Shown in pieces: positions 29,236 to 37,568 of a stretch of 64,000 bases of DNA. The DNA is from Roseateles terrae (GTDB lineage Bacteria; Pseudomonadota; Gammaproteobacteria; Burkholderiales; Burkholderiaceae_C): the NCBI RefSeq assembly GCF_014192155.1, contig NZ_JACHXO010000006.1:124001-188000 (forward strand). Direction: 5' to 3'. Numbering within the stretch: position 1 is the first letter of the stretch; each line of letters starts with the position of its first letter. Below the pieces are notes generated by a model. It was not told the DNA's origin and did not search any database. It saw only the letters and a program-made list of their open reading frames with translations. The position numbers and the translations under genes are program-made.

Positions 29236-30755
29236 TGCGCCGCCGCGACTGGTTGCGGGCTGGCGGTGCACTGGCACTGGGGCCATTGGCGCAAGGGCAA
29301 GGGCAAGGGCAAGGGCAAGGGCAAGGCCAGAGCCAAGGCCAAGGCCAAGGCCAAGGCCAAGGCCAAGCCCAAGCCAAAGCCCAAGCCAAAGCCCAAGCCC
29401 AAGCCCAAGCCCAGGCTCAGGCTGGAGAACACGCTCAAGCGCACGCCCAGCCCAGCCCTGAAAGCCGTTGGCGCCGTGCGCGCGTGGTGGTCGTCGGCGG
29501 TGGCATTGGCGGCAGCACCGCAGCGCGTTATCTGCGGCTGTGGTCGGGCCACACGCTGGACGTCGTGCTGGTGGATCCGCAGTCCGACTTCGTCTCCTGC
29601 CCGCTCTCCAATCTGGTGCTGGGCGGATTCACGTCGATGGACGCGCTGACCCGTCCGATGGCCACCCTCGACGCCATCGGCGTGCGCCGCGTGCAGGACA
29701 CCGTCACCCACATCGACACCGAGCGCCGCCTGGTGCTGCTCTCCCGCGGCGACCCGCTGCGCTACGACCACCTCATCGTCTCGCCCGGCATCGATCTGGA
29801 CTGGGGTAGCGTTCAAGGCCTTAAATCGGCCCATGCCAGCGGACTGATCCTGCAAGCCTGGAAAGCCGGCCCGGAAACACTGGCCCTGCGCCGACAGCTG
29901 GAGGCGATGCCCGACGGCGGCGTGTTTGCACTGACGATTCCCGAGGCGCCTTACCGGTGCCCGCCCGGCCCCTATGAACGCGCCAGCGTGGTGGCGGCCT
30001 GGATGAAAAAAGCGAAACCCCGCAGCAAGCTGCTGGTGCTGGACGCGAATCCGGACATCACCTCCAAGGCGGCGCTGTTCCGTCGCGTGTGGGCGGAGCG
30101 ATATGCGGGTCTGCTGGAGTATCGACCGCTGCACAAGGCGGTGGCGGTGGAGACTGCGGGCGCAAAGGCGGACGGCGCCAGTGGTGCCAGTGGTGCCGGT
30201 GGTGCCGGTGGTGCCGGTGGTGCCGGTGGCGCGATTGGCTCAGCCGGCGCGGGCGGCACCGTGCGGTTTGAATTGCAGTCACCCGAGCGCGCGGATGTGT
30301 TGAATGTGCTGCCTGCGATGCGCGCGGGGGCGATTGCGCGCGCTGCGGGATTGGTCGGCCCAGGGCCGGGACGCTGGTGCCCGGTCGACTACCGGTCCTT
30401 TGAATCGACCCTCGCACCCAACGTGCATGTGATTGGAGATGCCATCCAGGTGGCCCCCGCCATGCCCAAAAGCGGCCACATGGCCAATGCGCAGGCGAAG
30501 GTGGCCGCCGCGGCGATCCTCAGTCAGCTGGCCGGCGTGGCGCCGGACGAGTCCCCGATGCTCACCAACACCTGCTACAGCCATGTCGATGGCGCGCAGG
30601 TGATCCATGTGGCGAGTGTGCATCGCTACCTGCCGCAGGAACGAACTTACCGTGTGGTGCCGGGTTCGGGCGGTGTCTCGGAAGGACCCAGCGAACTGGA
30701 ATCGCGCTACGCCTGGCACTGGGCCCGCACGCTTTGGCACGACATGCTGGGCTAG
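29232..30755 (+). CDS. fccB: Flavocytochrome c sulfide dehydrogenase, flavoprotein subunit, with repeat insertions
   Basis: 507-residue periplasmic FAD enzyme oxidising sulfide to sulfur or polysulfide. The start RRRDWLRAGGALALGPLAQ is a twin-arginine signal. The Rossmann motif VVVVGGGIGGSTAARYL follows. Cys123 (VSCPLSNLVLGG) sits where FAD is covalently attached. Cys243 (YRCPPGPYERA) and Cys383 (RWCPVDYRSFES) match the redox disulfide pair. The C-terminal FCSD domain (HMANAQAKVAA, VPGSGGVSEGPSELE) is present. Unusual: residues 21-64 are almost pure Gln-Gly then Gln-Ala dipeptides, and residues about 315-334 are Gly/Ala repeats. Overlaps fccA by ATGA. Confidence 0.9.
   Translation: MMRRRDWLRAGGALALGPLAQGQGQGQGQGQGQSQGQGQGQGQGQAQAKAQAKAQAQAQAQAQAGEHAQAHAQPSPESRWRRARVVVVGGGIGGSTAARYLRLWSGHTLDVVLVDPQSDFVSCPLSNLVLGGFTSMDALTRPMATLDAIGVRRVQDTVTHIDTERRLVLLSRGDPLRYDHLIVSPGIDLDWGSVQGLKSAHASGLILQAWKAGPETLALRRQLEAMPDGGVFALTIPEAPYRCPPGPYERASVVAAWMKKAKPRSKLLVLDANPDITSKAALFRRVWAERYAGLLEYRPLHKAVAVETAGAKADGASGASGAGGAGGAGGAGGAIGSAGAGGTVRFELQSPERADVLNVLPAMRAGAIARAAGLVGPGPGRWCPVDYRSFESTLAPNVHVIGDAIQVAPAMPKSGHMANAQAKVAAAAILSQLAGVAPDESPMLTNTCYSHVDGAQVIHVASVHRYLPQERTYRVVPGSGGVSEGPSELESRYAWHWARTLWHDMLG
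29292..29423 (+). repeat. In-frame hexanucleotide repeat encoding (QG/QA)n in fccB
   Basis: Roughly 22 units of CAAGGG, grading into CAAGGC and CAAGCC, lie just after the twin-arginine signal. The 6-base unit preserves frame, so length change would alter only the linker between signal and enzyme. Confidence 0.93.
30174..30233 (+). repeat. In-frame 9-base repeat encoding Gly/Ala in fccB
   Basis: Five or six near-perfect units of GGTGCCGGT (first ones GGTGCCAGT) encode GASGAGGAGG-type sequence inside the second nucleotide-binding half of the flavoprotein. Confidence 0.9.
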
Positions 30756-30770
30756 GCGCTGATGGCCGAT

Positions 30771-30795
30771 GGCCAATGGCCAAGGGTCATTGGCC
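30771..30795 (+). terminator. Hairpin after fccB
   Basis: GGCCAATG and CATTGGCC form a perfect 8-base stem with a 9-base loop, 16 bases after the fccB stop. There is no T-run, so it may be a factor-dependent stop or message stabiliser. Short GGTCGGCTC-like repeats follow at about 30808-30842. Confidence 0.35.
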
Positions 30796-30938
30796 CGACA
30801 TGAGCTCGGGTCGGCTCGGCTCGGGTCGGGTCCGGTCGGCTAAGGGAAGACGCGGCGCCGCCCGCCCATCCGTCCGCCATGTAGGCGCGAGGGTGGAGAG
30901 CAACGATCAGCTACCCGCCGCGTCAACACCTCAGGGCG

Positions 30939-31361
30939 TCAATGGCACTCGATCGCGCCAGCGGCCACCAGTTCGTCGAACAGCGTCGTCAGCCCGTGAC
31001 CGGTCATGCGGAATGGATCCAGCCGCTGGGTCTCGCCATACTTCAGCAGCAGCGCCGGATTCAACCGGTGCAGATTGACCTGCCCCATCGACCAGCCCGC
31101 ATACCGCCGCTCGCCGATCTCGTCGTACGCAATCAGCGTGCACTGGTCATGCCGCTCGTCCATCACGATGCGTTTGTAGCGGACATTCACCGCCTCCCGC
31201 GAGCCTTCCAGCACCTGGATGAACACCCCGTCGGTATGGCAGAGCAGGCCGGTGATGCCTTCGTGCGTGTTGTGCTCGCGGGAGCGGCGCACGATGTCCT
31301 GCAGGTCGTGGGCACTGAGGTCGCGCCGCGCGCGGCTGGCATAAACAAGACGAACAAGCAT
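30939..31361 (-). CDS. BLUF-domain blue-light sensor
   Basis: 140-residue protein: a BLUF flavin domain (1-95) plus a short helical C-terminal cap. Tyr7 (LVYASRA), Asn31 (NTHEGITGLL), Gln49 (FIQVLEG), Trp90 and Met92 (AGWSMGQV) have exactly the same spacing as the photoactive residues of AppA (Tyr21, Asn45, Gln63, Trp104, Met106), so it should bind FAD and respond to blue light. No output domain is attached, so it must act through a partner. It starts 17 bases after folE and is surely in its operon. Confidence 0.93.
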   Translation of the reverse strand: MLVRLVYASRARRDLSAHDLQDIVRRSREHNTHEGITGLLCHTDGVFIQVLEGSREAVNVRYKRIVMDERHDQCTLIAYDEIGERRYAGWSMGQVNLHRLNPALLLKYGETQRLDPFRMTGHGLTTLFDELVAAGAIECH

Positions 31362-31378
31362 GGGGTCCTCTTTCAGTC

Positions 31379-32092
31379 TTAGCTCTTGCGCACCAGCGAC
31401 AGGAACTCCCGGCGCAGGTTGGGGTCCTTCAGGAAGGCGCCGCGCATCACACTGTTGATCATCGTGGATTCCATGTCCTTGACGCCACGCCAGTGCATGC
31501 AGAAGTGGTCGGCATCCATCACGATGGCCAGACCGTCGGGGCGCACCCGGTCCTGCAGTTCATTGGCCAGCATCGTGACCGCTTCTTCCTGGATCTGAGG
31601 ACGGCTCATGATCCAGTCGGTCAACCGGGCGTACTTGGACAGGCCGATCAGATTGGAATGCTCATTGGGCAGCAAGCCGATCCACACCTTGCCGATGATC
31701 GGGCACAAGTGGTGCGAGCAGGCGCTGCGCACGGTGATCGGGCCAACGATCATCAGCTCGTTCAGCCGCTCCGCATTCGGGAACTCGGTGACCGACGGCG
31801 CCTGGGCATAACGCCCGGCAAACACCTCGCGCACAAACATCTTCGCCACCCGCTTGGCGGTTTCCTGGGTGTTGTGGTCGCTGTCGGTGTCGATCACCAG
31901 CGCCTGCAGCACGTCCTGCATCTTGGCCTGGACCTCGGCCTGCAGCTGCTCCAGTTCCCCCGGCTCCAGGAAGTCGGCGATGTTGTCGTTGGCGTGATAA
32001 CGCTTCTTGGCATGGACCAGCCGGTAGCGGATGCGGTCCGACGCGGGCAGGGCCGCCAAGGCCTCGGCGCTCAGGGTGGGGGTGCCTGTCAT
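31379..32092 (-). CDS. folE: GTP cyclohydrolase I
   Basis: 237-residue zinc enzyme converting GTP to 7,8-dihydroneopterin triphosphate for folate and pterin synthesis. ACSHHLCPIIGKVWIG contains the zinc Cys and His and the active-site loop; SKYARLTDWIMSRPQIQEE and FCMHWRGVKD complete the family signature. The first 50 residues precede the conserved core and are longer than in E. coli FolE. It is followed within 17 bases by the BLUF gene, an arrangement that raises light control of, or sensing linked to, pterin metabolism. The divergent rsmB starts 179 bases away. Confidence 0.96.
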   Translation of the reverse strand: MTGTPTLSAEALAALPASDRIRYRLVHAKKRYHANDNIADFLEPGELEQLQAEVQAKMQDVLQALVIDTDSDHNTQETAKRVAKMFVREVFAGRYAQAPSVTEFPNAERLNELMIVGPITVRSACSHHLCPIIGKVWIGLLPNEHSNLIGLSKYARLTDWIMSRPQIQEEAVTMLANELQDRVRPDGLAIVMDADHFCMHWRGVKDMESTMINSVMRGAFLKDPNLRREFLSLVRKS

Positions 32093-32271
32093 GGATGAAG
32101 GGGGCGCGCGATGAGGCGTGTCCCGAAGGTAAAGGTCGGTCGAAACAAGGTGGCGCCAAGCGCCGCCGTGCGAGAGTCTGCCGGGATATTGTCCCTGCGG
32201 GATGATGTCATTGTGATCCGTAGGGCGTACAAGAGCGTCGGCGCGGGATGGCCACCCCTTAAACTTCGCCG

Positions 32272-33654
32272 GTGTCTACCCCCCATTCCTCCTCTCCTCC
32301 GCTCCATCGGCTGCTCAGCGCCAGTGCCGATGCGGTCCAGGCCGTGCGTGACGGCCACTCCCTCACCGACTGGCTGGGTCGCTGCGCCGCGGAACTGCGG
32401 CCCGGCGCCCAGGCCTTGAGCTTCACGGTGCTGCGCCGTTTGGGCGCTGTCCAGGCGGTGCGCGCCCGCCTGGCACCCAAGGCGCCACCGGCCAAGGTGG
32501 ATGCCCTGCTGGTCACCGCCCTGGCGCTGCTCTGGCCTGGTGACACCTCATACGCAGAACACACGCTGGTGGATCAGGCGGTGGACGCAGCGCGTCGCCG
32601 CACGCCCAAGCAGGCCGGCTTCGTCAATGCGGTGCTGCGGCGCTTCCTGCGGGAGCGCGAGGCACTGGTCGAGTCCCTGAAGGACGACCCGATCGCCACC
32701 TGGAATCATCCCCGCTGGTGGCTGGAGCAGTTGCAGCGCGACTGGCCGGATCACTGGCAGGCCCTGCTCGCGGCCAACCAGCAGCGGCCGCCGATGACGC
32801 TGCGGGTCAATCCCGCTTCAGGGACCGTCGAGCACTACTTGCAGCGCCTGACCGAGGCTGGCATCGCGGCCGAGCCGGCCGGCGACCTGTTCCCGCAGGC
32901 GCTGGTGCTGGACGAGCCCCGACCGGTCCAGGCCTTGCCCGGCTTTGCGGAGGGAGAGGCGTCGGTCCAGGACGCCTCGGCGCAACTGGCCGCGCCGCTG
33001 CTGCTGGGTCAGCGGACCCCGCAAGACTTGGCCCCTGGCGAGATCTGGCCGGTCCTGGGCGACGGCGCCCGGGTGCTGGACGCCTGCGCCGCCCCGGGTG
33101 GCAAGACCGCCCATCTGCAGGAACTGGCGGGCAACCGGCTCGATCTGCTCGCGCTGGACACCGACGCCAAGCGGCTGGAGCGGGTCCGCGAGAACCTGGA
33201 CCGGATGAAGCTGAACGGCCGGGTGAAGGCAGCCGATGCCCGCAACGTCAAGTCGTGGTGGGACGGCCAGCCGCTGGATGCCATCCTCCTGGATGCCCCC
33301 TGCAGCGCCTCCGGCATCGTCCGCCGGCATCCGGATGTGCGCTGGCTGCGCCGTGCGACCGACATCCCGGCGCTCGCCCAGATCCAGTCCGAACTGCTGG
33401 ACGCCCTGTGGCCGGTGCTCAAGCCCGGCGGCCGGCTGCTTTACGCCACCTGCTCCGTCTTCAAGGCGGAAGGGCAGGATCAAATCGACGCGTTTTTGCA
33501 ACGCCATGGCGATGCGCGGTTGCGTCTGTTCACCCGCGGAGCCGGCCACCTCCTCCCGCTCGCTGACAATGCTTCGCAACATCCACTGCGAGGCACTGCG
33601 GCCGTGACCGACGGCTTCTTCTACGCCTTGCTCCAGAAGTTGCCGTCCGCGTGA
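32272..33654 (+). CDS. rsmB: 16S rRNA (cytosine-967-C5)-methyltransferase
   Basis: 460-residue SAM-dependent RNA methyltransferase. The N-terminal third (to about 150) is a NusB-like RNA-binding domain (HTLVDQAVDAARRRTPKQA). The catalytic domain has VLDACAAPGGKTAHL (SAM), LLALDTDAKRLERV, and the two catalytic cysteines in DAPCSASGIVRRHPDV and YATCSVFKAEG. GTG start at 32272. Its TGA overlaps the GTG of the next gene, opening the rsmB-DUF4390-ntrYX cluster that is common in Burkholderiales. Confidence 0.95.
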   Translation: MSTPHSSSPPLHRLLSASADAVQAVRDGHSLTDWLGRCAAELRPGAQALSFTVLRRLGAVQAVRARLAPKAPPAKVDALLVTALALLWPGDTSYAEHTLVDQAVDAARRRTPKQAGFVNAVLRRFLREREALVESLKDDPIATWNHPRWWLEQLQRDWPDHWQALLAANQQRPPMTLRVNPASGTVEHYLQRLTEAGIAAEPAGDLFPQALVLDEPRPVQALPGFAEGEASVQDASAQLAAPLLLGQRTPQDLAPGEIWPVLGDGARVLDACAAPGGKTAHLQELAGNRLDLLALDTDAKRLERVRENLDRMKLNGRVKAADARNVKSWWDGQPLDAILLDAPCSASGIVRRHPDVRWLRRATDIPALAQIQSELLDALWPVLKPGGRLLYATCSVFKAEGQDQIDAFLQRHGDARLRLFTRGAGHLLPLADNASQHPLRGTAAVTDGFFYALLQKLPSA

Positions 33655-34265
33655 GCCTGTTGAGTCCGTTCGTTCTGCTGCGTACATGGTCGCGGCGCCT
33701 GACCCTGGTCGGCGCGCTGCTGGTCCTGCACGCCTGGGCCCTGGCCCAGGGCGTGACGCTGCAACAGCTGCATGCGGAACGCGCGGAGGACGGACTTGCC
33801 CTGAGCTTCAGCAGCCGATTCGAGCTGCCCCGGCCGGCGGAAGAAGCGCTGCTCAAAGGCGTGGCGATTTATTTCGTGGCGGAAGTGCAGGTGCTGCGCA
33901 ACCGCTGGTACTGGCGCGACGCCCGGATCGCCAAGGCCACCCGCACCTGGCGGCTGACCTGGCAACCCCTGACCCGACAGTACCGGGTCAGCACCGGCGG
34001 TCTGCACCAGAGCTTCGACACGCTGGACGATGCGGTGGCGTCCCTGCGCGGCGTGTCGGGCTGGCGGGTGGCGGATGCCAAAGACATCGAGGACGATGGC
34101 AGCTATTACCTCGAGTTCAGCTACAAACTGGACACGACCCAGCTGCCGCGGCCGATGCAGATCGGCTTGAGCGCCAGCCAGGGCTGGACCCTGTCCATCG
34201 AACGCAACCTCCAGTTGAACCTGGACGTTCCGGCCACCCCGCCTCCCAACCGGCCCCAGCCTTGA
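33651..34265 (+). CDS. DUF4390 exported protein
   Basis: 204-residue protein with an N-terminal signal sequence (RRLTLVGALLVLHAWALAQG, cleavage near residue 33) and a beta-rich body. FELPRPAEEALLKGVAIYFV, RNRWYWRDARIA and YRVSTGGLHQSFDTLDDAV are the family signature. Function is unknown. It starts in a GTGA overlap with rsmB and precedes the NtrY-like kinase by 51 bases, a conserved order suggesting it acts in the envelope with that kinase, though this is unproved. Confidence 0.85.
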   Translation: MSLLSPFVLLRTWSRRLTLVGALLVLHAWALAQGVTLQQLHAERAEDGLALSFSSRFELPRPAEEALLKGVAIYFVAEVQVLRNRWYWRDARIAKATRTWRLTWQPLTRQYRVSTGGLHQSFDTLDDAVASLRGVSGWRVADAKDIEDDGSYYLEFSYKLDTTQLPRPMQIGLSASQGWTLSIERNLQLNLDVPATPPPNRPQP

Positions 34266-34316
34266 CGACATCGGCCGGACCGTCTCCAAGGACCTGTTTC
34301 TGAAGGACTGCCCTCA

Positions 34317-36560
34317 GTGACCAAAGTGGCACGCCTGGCCTGGCTCATTTCGGTGACGGCGATCGCGGGCGCCAGCGGCATGCTGGCCTTCCTGCTGTCG
34401 ATCAGCACCACGGCCCAGCGCGGCTTCCTGGAGCGCCACTATGTGTGGCTGTTCTGGGTGAACGTGGCCGTGGCCACGGCGTTGATCATCGTCATCGGCG
34501 TGGCGGGCACCCGCCTCGCGCTGCGGGTCAAGCGTGGGCGCTTCGGCAGCCGGCTGCTGCTCAAGCTCGCCGGCATCTTCGCCTTCGTGGGGGTGGTGCC
34601 GGGGGTGTTGATCTACACCGTCTCCTACCAGTTCGTGAACCGCAGCATCGAGAGCCTGTTTGACCAGCGGCTGGCGAGCGCACTGGAAGCCGGCCTGGCG
34701 CTCGGTCAGGACACGCTCGACAACGCCCGCAGCGAATTGACCGCCCGCACCCGCAGCGCGGCCGAGCGCTGGGAGGACGGCGCGCTCGCACCGCTGGCAC
34801 TGGAACGGCTGCGGGATCAGCTGTCCGCTCGCAGCGTGGCGCTGCTGGGCAGCAATGGGCAGGTGCTGCTCACGGCCGGTCCGGACAGCGACAGCATTCC
34901 CGAGCGCCCCACCTCCACCATGCTCAGTCAGGCGCGGGCCAACGGGGTGTCGTCGCGGCTGGAGGGGCTGGAAGATGAGCAGCGCGCGGTGCAGGGGGAC
35001 GCCCGCATCCGCGCGGTGGCGCTGCTGCCCAGCAGTGCCCTGCAGCTGACCAACAGTGACCGCTACCTGATGGTGGTGCGCACCATCAGCGGCCGGGTGG
35101 TGAGCAATGCCCTGAATGTGCAGGCCGCCAGCCAGGAGTATCTGCAGCGCTCGCTGCTGCGGGACGGCCTGCGGCAGATGTACATCGGCACGCTGACGCT
35201 GGTGCTGATCCTGGCCGTGTTCGCGGCACTGCTGCTGGCGGTGGCGCTATCGAATCAGCTGGTGCAGCCGCTGCTGCTGCTGGCCGAGGGCATGCGGGAA
35301 GTGGCCACCGGCGACCTCAAGGCCAAGCCGGTGTTCCGCTCGCGGGATGAGCTGGGCGGGCTGACCCGGTCGTTCGCGGACATGACCGAGCAGCTGGCCG
35401 ACGCCCGCGCCCAGGTGGACCTGAGCGTGACGCAACTGGAAAGCGCCCGCACCCATCTGCAGACCATCCTCGACAATCTGACGGCCGGGGTGATGGTGTT
35501 CGGTGCGGACCGACGCATCGAGTCGGTCAACCCGGGTGCGACGCGCATCCTGCGGCTGCCGCTGTCCGCGTATGTGGGCCGGGGGCTGGAAGAACTGGCG
35601 CCGCTGGAGGAGTTCGCGCGGTCCATCTGGCAGCGTTTTGAGCTGCAGTCGCCGGAAGCTGGGGAGCGCGACCACTGGCAGGACTCCTTCGAGCTGCGGC
35701 TGACGGACGAAATCACCCTCACCTTGCTGGTGCGCGGCGCGGCCTTGCCGCATGAGGCGCGGCTGGTGGTGTTCGACGACATCAGCGAAGTCGTGTCCGC
35801 CCAGCGCTCGGCGGCCTGGAGCGAAGTGGCCCGGCGCCTGGCGCATGAGATCAAGAATCCGCTGACGCCGATCCAGCTGTCGGCCGAGCGGCTGCAGTTC
35901 AAGCTGGAGTCCAAGCTGGAAGGCAACGACCAGGCGATGCTGGTGCGCTCGGTGGGCACCATCGTCAACCAGGTGCAGGCGATGAAGCAGCTGGTGAACG
36001 AATTCCGCGATTACGCGCGGCTGCCGGCGGCCAAACTCGCGCCGCTGGACATCAATGCGCTGGTGGCGGAAGTGCTCACGCTGTACGCGGAAGCGCAGGA
36101 AGCCGGGCGATTGGTGGCGGATCTGGCGCAGGACCCACCCCTCATCCTGGGGGATGCACCGCAACTGCGTCAGGTCATCCACAATCTGGTCCAGAACGCG
36201 CTGGATGCGGTGAGCGAGCGGCCGGACGGGCGGGTGACGGTCCGGACGCAAAAGGCCACCAACGAGCTGGGCGAATTGCGCGCCTTGCGGCTGGTCATCC
36301 TGGATAACGGGCCGGGCTTTGCGGAGAAAGTGCTGAACCGCGCGTTCGAGCCATACGTCACGACCAAGACCAAGGGCACCGGTCTGGGACTGGCCGTGGT
36401 GAAGAAAATCGCGGATGAACACGGGGCGCGGATCCGATTGGTCAATCTTCAGTCGGCAGGTCACCCTGATCAGGCACCGATAGGCGCGCAAGTTTCGTTA
36501 TCATTTTCAAAACTCGCGACTGCACCGAGCCCTGCGCCAGACGCGCCTCGGCCCGCGTGA
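34317..36560 (+). CDS. ntrY: NtrY-like membrane sensor histidine kinase
   Basis: 747-residue kinase. Two helices near residues 8-30 and 42-65 and a third near 85-105 lead into a periplasmic domain, and a helix at about 283-307 returns to the cytoplasm. HAMP (308-360) is followed by PAS (about 385-480, DNLTAGVMVFGADRRIESVN). HisKA has His510 in RLAHEIKNPLTPIQLSAERL, and HATPase_c has NLVQNALDAV, DNGPGF and GTGLGLAVVKK. The layout is that of NtrY. GTG start. It ends 13 bases before its response regulator. Confidence 0.92.
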   Translation: MTKVARLAWLISVTAIAGASGMLAFLLSISTTAQRGFLERHYVWLFWVNVAVATALIIVIGVAGTRLALRVKRGRFGSRLLLKLAGIFAFVGVVPGVLIYTVSYQFVNRSIESLFDQRLASALEAGLALGQDTLDNARSELTARTRSAAERWEDGALAPLALERLRDQLSARSVALLGSNGQVLLTAGPDSDSIPERPTSTMLSQARANGVSSRLEGLEDEQRAVQGDARIRAVALLPSSALQLTNSDRYLMVVRTISGRVVSNALNVQAASQEYLQRSLLRDGLRQMYIGTLTLVLILAVFAALLLAVALSNQLVQPLLLLAEGMREVATGDLKAKPVFRSRDELGGLTRSFADMTEQLADARAQVDLSVTQLESARTHLQTILDNLTAGVMVFGADRRIESVNPGATRILRLPLSAYVGRGLEELAPLEEFARSIWQRFELQSPEAGERDHWQDSFELRLTDEITLTLLVRGAALPHEARLVVFDDISEVVSAQRSAAWSEVARRLAHEIKNPLTPIQLSAERLQFKLESKLEGNDQAMLVRSVGTIVNQVQAMKQLVNEFRDYARLPAAKLAPLDINALVAEVLTLYAEAQEAGRLVADLAQDPPLILGDAPQLRQVIHNLVQNALDAVSERPDGRVTVRTQKATNELGELRALRLVILDNGPGFAEKVLNRAFEPYVTTKTKGTGLGLAVVKKIADEHGARIRLVNLQSAGHPDQAPIGAQVSLSFSKLATAPSPAPDAPRPA

Positions 36561-36573
36561 ACAGTAGGCATAC

Positions 36574-37293
36574 ATGGCAACCATTCTTGTTGTTGACGAC
36601 GAACTGGGCATTCGTGCCCTGCTGTCAGAAATCCTCTCGGACGAGGGGCACACCATCGAACTGGCCGAGAACGCTCAGCAGGCGCGAGCCGCGCGTGAGC
36701 GTTCGCGTCCGGATCTGGTGTTGCTGGACATCTGGATGCCGGACGTCGATGGCGTGACGTTGTTGAAGGAATGGGGCAGCACCGGACAGCTGACGATGCC
36801 GGTGATCATGATGAGTGGCCACGGCACGATCGATACGGCGGTGGAAGCCACCAAGTTCGGGGCCATGGCCTTCCTGGAGAAGCCGATCACGCTGCAGAAG
36901 CTGCTGCGAGCGGTGGAGCAGGCGCTGGTGAAGACCGCACCGCGCCCGGCGCCGCCGGCTCCGGTGGTGGGTCTGCCGAGTTATGTGCGGCCAGAGGCAC
37001 TGCCGGTGATGCCGTCGAGTGTGACGCTGCCGGGTAGCGTGCCGAGCCTGGTCTCGCCGCCGCCGGTGCAGCATCAGGGACTGGCGTCGGAGCAGCTGTT
37101 TGAACTGGACCGTCCGCTGCGGGAAGCGCGGGACGCGTTCGAGAAGAGCTACTTCGAGTTCCATCTGGCCAAAGAGAATGGCTCGATGACGCGGGTGGCG
37201 GAGAAGACGGGGCTGGAACGCACCCATCTGTATCGCAAGTTGAAACAACTCGGTGTCGATCTTTCGCGGAACAAGCGCGGAGGCGGAATTTAG
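36574..37293 (+). CDS. NtrX-like response regulator lacking the AAA+ domain
   Basis: 239-residue regulator paired with the NtrY-like kinase. The receiver domain (1-120) has Asp52 in LVLLDIWMPDVDG, the conserved Thr/Ser and Lys (FLEKPITLQ). Residues 125-180 are a Pro/Val-rich linker. Residues 195-239 form a Fis-type helix-turn-helix (MTRVAEKTGLERTHLYRKL). The sigma-54-interacting AAA+ ATPase found between these parts in true NtrX is absent, so it cannot activate sigma-54 polymerase directly. This short form is common in Burkholderiales. It ends about 100 bases before tRNA-Phe. Confidence 0.92.
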   Translation: MATILVVDDELGIRALLSEILSDEGHTIELAENAQQARAARERSRPDLVLLDIWMPDVDGVTLLKEWGSTGQLTMPVIMMSGHGTIDTAVEATKFGAMAFLEKPITLQKLLRAVEQALVKTAPRPAPPAPVVGLPSYVRPEALPVMPSSVTLPGSVPSLVSPPPVQHQGLASEQLFELDRPLREARDAFEKSYFEFHLAKENGSMTRVAEKTGLERTHLYRKLKQLGVDLSRNKRGGGI

Positions 37294-37395
37294 TGTTATA
37301 GTCATGGTCTTCGGTGTTCAGCACAGCTGGCAGCGAAGACGGATGAAGGTTCAGCGCTGACTCTTTCGGAGTTCAGTCTTGAGCTGAAATTCAAA

Positions 37396-37471
37396 GGCCA
37401 AGTAGCTCAGTTGGTAGAGCAGCGGATTGAAAATCCGCGTGTCGGTGGTTCGATTCCGCCCTTGGCCACCA
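37396..37471 (+). tRNA. tRNA-Phe (GAA)
   Basis: 76-base cloverleaf with a perfect 7-base acceptor stem (GGCCAAG / CTTGGCC), D arm with AGCTCAGTTGGTAGAGC, anticodon GAA at 37429-37431 in the loop TTGAAAA, T arm GGTTCGATTCC, and encoded CCA. A terminator follows 29 bases later. Upstream, GTCTTCG and CGAAGAC form an inverted repeat in the short gap after the response regulator gene. Confidence 0.97.
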
Positions 37472-37499
37472 GAATTCAGGAGTGCTGTGAAGCACTTGC

Positions 37500-37534
37500 A
37501 AAAGCCCCGCGTAGTTCGTCTACCCGGGGCTTTT
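37500..37534 (+). terminator. Terminator of tRNA-Phe
   Basis: AAAAGCCCCG (37500-37509) pairs with CGGGGCTTTT (37525-37534), continued after a C/C mismatch by GTAG/CTAC around a TTCGT loop. The T stretch is part of the stem end. A and T tracts on both sides make it usable in both directions. Confidence 0.9.
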
Positions 37535-37568
37535 CTACAATTCTTGTCATCTTCTACAGAGCGTCGCC

